Both the position numbers and the translations under genes were made by a program. Below, in pieces: positions 5,207-7,615 of a stretch of 7,615 nt of DNA; the stretch's first letter is position 1, and every line of letters starts with the position of its first letter. Below the pieces are notes generated by a model. The model had not been told where the DNA came from. It was given only the letters and a program-made list of their open reading frames with translations, and did no database searches. The stretch spans positions 1-7,615 of the forward strand of contig CAJMAW010000134.1 of assembly GCA_905211485.1 (NCBI GenBank). The letters are read 5' to 3'. The stretch is from an uncultured Lentisphaeria bacterium. GTDB lineage: Bacteria; Verrucomicrobiota; Lentisphaeria; Victivallales; UBA1829.

Positions 5207-5323
5207 TAAATTCCCCGCAGGGGGTGTGAATCCCGTTTCTGCGAGCTATGAAAATTCAGCCTTGCACTCTTCCGGGGGAAAAACGGAAGAGCACAAGCGC
5301 GGCGGATGAATGAGATGAATGAA
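5189..5323 (+). promoter_or_regulatory. Predicted rnc leader structure covering the start codon
   Basis: Bases 5189-5204 can pair with 5308-5323 in the RNA: 16 consecutive pairs, 15 Watson-Crick and one G-U (5198 with 5314). The helix covers the last base of the ATG at 5306 and all of the alternative ATG at 5315. Nested inside is a second hairpin: CTTG (5261-5264) with CAAG (5294-5297), a CA/CA internal loop, then CTCTTCCG (5267-5274) with CGGAAGAG (5284-5291) around GGGGAAAAA. The 3' arm holds GGAAGAG, the best Shine-Dalgarno-like sequence before the start. The structure would hide both ribosome site and start codon and offers dsRNA of the type RNase III cuts. Predicted by pairing only. Confidence 0.5.
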
Positions 5324-6253
5324 AGGAAAAGAAGGAAGGGAAAGAAAGCTCTGAAAACTTTTTCCGGCGCGGGGGAAGCTTTGCCGTTTATGGAGAATGC
5401 CGGAAAACTTCAGCGCATTCTGGGACTCAGTTTTCACAACATGTCCATTTACAATGAGGCGCTGACACACAGTTCCTATGCGACGGAACACCATCTGCCC
5501 TATTGCAATCAGAGGCTCGAACTGCTGGGAGACGCCGTCATTCAGATCATTCTCACGGACTACATTTTCCGCCGTTATCCGGACTCTGCGGAAGGGAAAC
5601 TTTCCCAGATCCGCTCCGCACTTGTCAATCAGACCTTTCTCATGCATCTGGCAAAGCAAATCTCCCTTGGGGAATTTCTTCTTCTGGGAAAAGGCGAGCT
5701 GGAAAACGACGGCAGAAACCGGGACTCCACTCTCTGCGACGCATTTGAAGCGCTGATGGCGGCAATCTATCTGGACCACGGCCTGGAAACGGCCTACAGT
5801 TTTCTCCGGGAGCATCTGGAAGCCTTCTGCCCCGATCCCGCCACCCTTCTGAACAGCAACAATCCGAAGGGGATGCTCCAGGAATACACGCAGTCTCATG
5901 CTCAGGGGGTGCCTTCCTACAAAGTCGTTTCGGTAACGGGGCCGAATCATTTTCCCTCCTATGAAGTGCATGTTTTCATTGGAAACCGTTTCATTGCCTC
6001 CGGTTCGGCTCACAGCAGAAAGCTGGCGGAACGGGATGCGGCGGAAAAGGCCTTGAGTGTTCTTTCCGGCGACGAAGAAGGCCGGAAGTCTCCTCTTCCT
6101 CAGCCGCCGCGGCGGCAATTCCAGGCTCAGGACCGGATTCAGCCCCTGGACCAGCAACAGCGGCAGACCCGGGAAGAGCAAAGCGGCTGCAGCGACGATG
6201 GCGACGATGGCGGCGCTGCAGCCTTGTCTCCGGAAACTCCGCAGGCGCAATAA
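5306..6253 (+). CDS. rnc: Ribonuclease III with a long C-terminal extension
   Basis: A 315-residue double-strand-specific endoribonuclease, acting in rRNA maturation and mRNA turnover. The catalytic domain (about 33-175) carries NQRLELLGDAVIQ (68-80), SAEGKLSQIRSALV (94-107) and CDAFEALMAAIYLD (144-157), giving metal ligands E72, D76, E96, D145 and E148. The position of E. coli Glu38 is Gln69. The dsRNA-binding domain (about 187-254) has NPKGMLQEYTQ, PSYKVVSVTGPNH and the closing SRKLAERDAAEKAL, whose KLAERDAAEKA block is typical. Residues 255-315 are a Gln/Asp/Pro-rich tail absent from ordinary RNase III (about 225-240 residues). Starts at 5306 or 5315 add a basic N-terminus; ATG 5390 (M29), just before the domain, is a credible alternative with GGGGGAAG upstream. 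leuB lies 243 bases before it; era, a common partner, is not next to it. Structured RNA at both ends suggests self-regulation. Confidence 0.93.
   Translation: MNEMNERKRRKGKKALKTFSGAGEALPFMENAGKLQRILGLSFHNMSIYNEALTHSSYATEHHLPYCNQRLELLGDAVIQIILTDYIFRRYPDSAEGKLSQIRSALVNQTFLMHLAKQISLGEFLLLGKGELENDGRNRDSTLCDAFEALMAAIYLDHGLETAYSFLREHLEAFCPDPATLLNSNNPKGMLQEYTQSHAQGVPSYKVVSVTGPNHFPSYEVHVFIGNRFIASGSAHSRKLAERDAAEKALSVLSGDEEGRKSPLPQPPRRQFQAQDRIQPLDQQQRQTREEQSGCSDDGDDGGAAALSPETPQAQ
6064..6223 (+). repeat. Three hairpins/palindromes in the 3' end of rnc
   Basis: First, TTCCGGC (6064-6070) with GCCGGAA (6081-6087), ten-base loop. Second, the perfect 14-bp palindrome GCCGCCGCGGCGGC (6103-6116). Third, GGCTGCAGCG (6185-6194) with CGCTGCAGCC (6214-6223), ten perfect pairs; its 19-base loop lies within a tandem repeat of GCGACGATG (6192-6200, 6201-6209). 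All lie in codons 253-306, the end of the dsRNA-binding domain and the non-conserved tail, where coding constraint is weak. No T-run follows closely, so they are not simple terminators. Confidence 0.55.
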
Positions 6254-6390
6254 AAAACACTGCGTTTTCCCTTTTTTCATCCTCTCCTTGTTTTTCTTTA
6301 TCCTTATACGGAGCGGACACTCCCCGGGAGACGAGAAAAAAAGGGTGAAAAAAAACGGGAAAGAAAGCTAGAGAAAGGAAGAAGGACAGG

Positions 6391-7512
6391 ATGGATAGCA
6401 GAATTCATACACTTGCCTATCCGCACCGGATACTTTTCGGTTCGGGGGCCATGCGGACCGGATTGAAACAACTGCCTCCGGGAGTGAAGAAGGTTTTGAT
6501 TGTCACGGGTGCCCATGCGGCGGGAGGGGAACTTCCGGCATTGATCCGGGAGGAGCTGAAGGGGATGGACCTTTTTTTCCGGAAAGGGGTTCACCCGGAA
6601 CCGACGCCCATGGAAGTGAATGAAATCATGGACATCGGGCGTAATGCGGGAGCGGAGGCCGTGATTGCTCTGGGCGGAGGCAGTGTCATTGACGCGGCAA
6701 AAGCGGCGGCCGCGCTGATTCCGGCTGAAGGAAACTGTTCCGAATATTTTTCCGGACAGCGTGCGATTCGGGAGAAAGGGCTTTTTTTCGCGGCTCTGCC
6801 GACGACAGCCGGTACCGGCGCGGAAATGACAAACAATTCTGTTCTAACGGATCCTGAAACACGGGTCAAGAAATCACTCCGCAGTCCTTTCATGACAGCG
6901 GATCTGGCAGTGATTGATCCGGATCTGACGCTTTCCTGTCCGCCGGAGCAGACTGCTGCAAGCGGGCTGGATGCTTTTGTACAGGCGGTGGAATCCTATA
7001 CCTCTCTGAATGCGACCTGTGCGACCCGGCCTCTGGCGGCGGAAGCTGCGAAGAAGATTTTCATGAACATACAGGGAGCGTGCCGTCATCCGGACGAGCT
7101 TGATTTCCGTCGTGAAATGGCGGAGGGTTCGATGCTTTCGGCGCTTTCGTTTTCTCAGTCCGGGCTGGGTGCGGTGCATGGGCTGGCGCATCCGCTGGGG
7201 TCACTTCTTCAAGTTCCGCACGGGGTGGCGTGTGCGATTCTGATGCCGTATATTTTCCAATGGAACATGCCTAGATGTGAAAGGGAATATGCGGAGCTTG
7301 CCTGTATCTGTGGTTTTGGGGGCAGACCTTTGCCGGAGGTAGTCAGGGGGATGGCGGAAGAGCTGGGAATTCCGCGGAACTTTTCCGGATACGGTCTTCA
7401 GGAAAAACATTTTGATTTCATCATTGCCAATTGCCGGAGCAACAGTATGAGTTTGAACCCGCGTCCAATGACGGACGGGGACGTTCGGACTTTGCTTGAA
7501 TCGCTTTGTTGA
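6391..7512 (+). CDS. Iron-containing (group III) alcohol dehydrogenase
   Basis: A 373-residue NAD(P)-dependent alcohol/aldehyde oxidoreductase, cytoplasmic, of the FucO/DhaT/butanol dehydrogenase superfamily. Marks: N-terminal strand RILFGSGA (13-20), the nucleotide loop LGGGSVIDAAKA (94-105), PTTAGTGAEMTNNSV (137-151), and the metal site GLDAFVQAVESY (192-203) plus GAVHGLAHPLGSLLQVPHG (260-278). By comparison with E. coli FucO (Asp196, His200, His263, His277) the ligands here are Asp194, His263 and His277, with Gln198 where His200 would be. His267, conserved near the active site, is present. The ATG has AAGGACAGG directly upstream. It follows rnc by 137 bases of pyrimidine-rich then purine-rich DNA with no gene and no clear promoter. 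Codons ending in G are more frequent than in leuB. Substrate (1,3-propanediol, butanol, lactaldehyde or other) cannot be told from sequence or neighbours. Confidence 0.88.
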   Translation: MDSRIHTLAYPHRILFGSGAMRTGLKQLPPGVKKVLIVTGAHAAGGELPALIREELKGMDLFFRKGVHPEPTPMEVNEIMDIGRNAGAEAVIALGGGSVIDAAKAAAALIPAEGNCSEYFSGQRAIREKGLFFAALPTTAGTGAEMTNNSVLTDPETRVKKSLRSPFMTADLAVIDPDLTLSCPPEQTAASGLDAFVQAVESYTSLNATCATRPLAAEAAKKIFMNIQGACRHPDELDFRREMAEGSMLSALSFSQSGLGAVHGLAHPLGSLLQVPHGVACAILMPYIFQWNMPRCEREYAELACICGFGGRPLPEVVRGMAEELGIPRNFSGYGLQEKHFDFIIANCRSNSMSLNPRPMTDGDVRTLLESLC

Positions 7513-7534
7513 GGGCGGCTTCCCTCATGCTTTT
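7510..7534 (+). terminator. Candidate terminator overlapping the dehydrogenase stop
   Basis: TGAGGG (7510-7515), which includes the stop codon TGA, pairs with CCCTCA (7522-7527) around a six-base loop. TGC and four T (7531-7534) follow. The stem is short and the T-run weak, so termination may be partial, but no better candidate lies downstream on this strand. Confidence 0.4.
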
Positions 7535-7540
7535 AAGGGG

Positions 7541-7586
7541 AAAAAATAAAATAAAAATAAAAAAAATACGGCAGGCTTGCCTGCCG
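7541..7586 (-). terminator. Intrinsic terminator for a gene beyond the right edge
   Basis: Read on the minus strand, CGGCAGG (7586-7580) pairs with CCTGCCG (7575-7569) around a CAAG loop and is followed by a long T-rich tract (7568-7541: runs of T broken by single A). This is the classic form and implies a minus-strand transcript entering from the right, convergent with the dehydrogenase gene. On the plus strand the hairpin is not followed by T. No minus-strand stop codon is visible between 7569 and 7615, so that gene must end beyond the window. Confidence 0.8.
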
Positions 7587-7615
7587 GGTGCAGGGGAATG
7601 CAGCGAGAGCCGGGG

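Noticed and set aside
6254..6277. AAAAC/GTTTT hairpin plus T-run as terminator of rnc.
   Set aside because: Only five mostly A-T pairs, with three C before the T-run; too weak to call.
5246..6280. A 344-codon minus-strand open frame opposite rnc.
   Set aside because: Composition rich in Arg and Pro and no recognisable motif; it is the antisense image of RNase III.
1..7615. CRISPR array, insertion sequence, phage or toxin-antitoxin module.
   Set aside because: No regularly spaced repeats, transposase-like frame, integrase or small paired toxin genes were seen on either strand.

Overview
The window is ordinary chromosomal DNA with a GC content a little above half and rich in purine/pyrimidine-biased runs. 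It carries seven protein genes, one of them cut by the window edge. I see no transposase, phage gene, CRISPR array, tRNA or rRNA. The gene set suggests a Gram-negative-type bacterium: a stand-alone Lrp ligand-binding domain protein, a DUF1570-like secreted metallopeptidase, an actinobacterial-looking LeuB and an iron-family alcohol dehydrogenase. The PVC group (Planctomycetes, Verrucomicrobia, Lentisphaerae) fits best, but this is an inference from family resemblance and cannot be settled without searches.

Layout. Bases 1-172 (minus) hold the first 57 codons of guaA, preceded by a leader with a strong 17-bp interrupted hairpin (199-250). Divergent to it, a promoter (407-434) appears to drive a 12-codon leader ORF (474-512) and a 91-residue RAM-domain protein (521-796), ended by a textbook intrinsic terminator (839-868). 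On the minus strand, a signal-peptide-bearing HExxH peptidase gene (3497-1485) and a ybaK-type tRNA deacylase gene (1485-988) form a pair overlapping by one base. A 452-bp divergent intergenic region (3498-3949) holds a 14-bp palindrome, a fold-back and a candidate leuB promoter. Then come leuB (3950-5062), rnc (5306-6253) and an iron-containing alcohol dehydrogenase (6391-7512), all on plus. A terminator for an unseen minus-strand transcript lies at 7541-7586.

How the parts work together. The genes belong to separate housekeeping tasks (GMP synthesis, amino-acid-responsive regulation, tRNA proofreading, leucine synthesis, dsRNA cleavage, alcohol/aldehyde redox). There is no sign of one shared pathway or of a defence or mobile system.

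The most interesting signal is RNA structure around rnc, the RNase III gene. A TTCATTC repeat in its leader (5189-5204) can form a 16-bp helix with the start-codon region (5308-5323). That helix encloses a second hairpin (5261-5297), and the 3' end of the reading frame carries three more hairpins or palindromes in a stretch coding for a non-conserved tail. This suggests RNase III may control its own message by cleaving it, through elements different in sequence from the known E. coli case. Second is a LeuB whose coenzyme loop reads APKY, the NADP-type isocitrate dehydrogenase signature, in place of the usual APDI.
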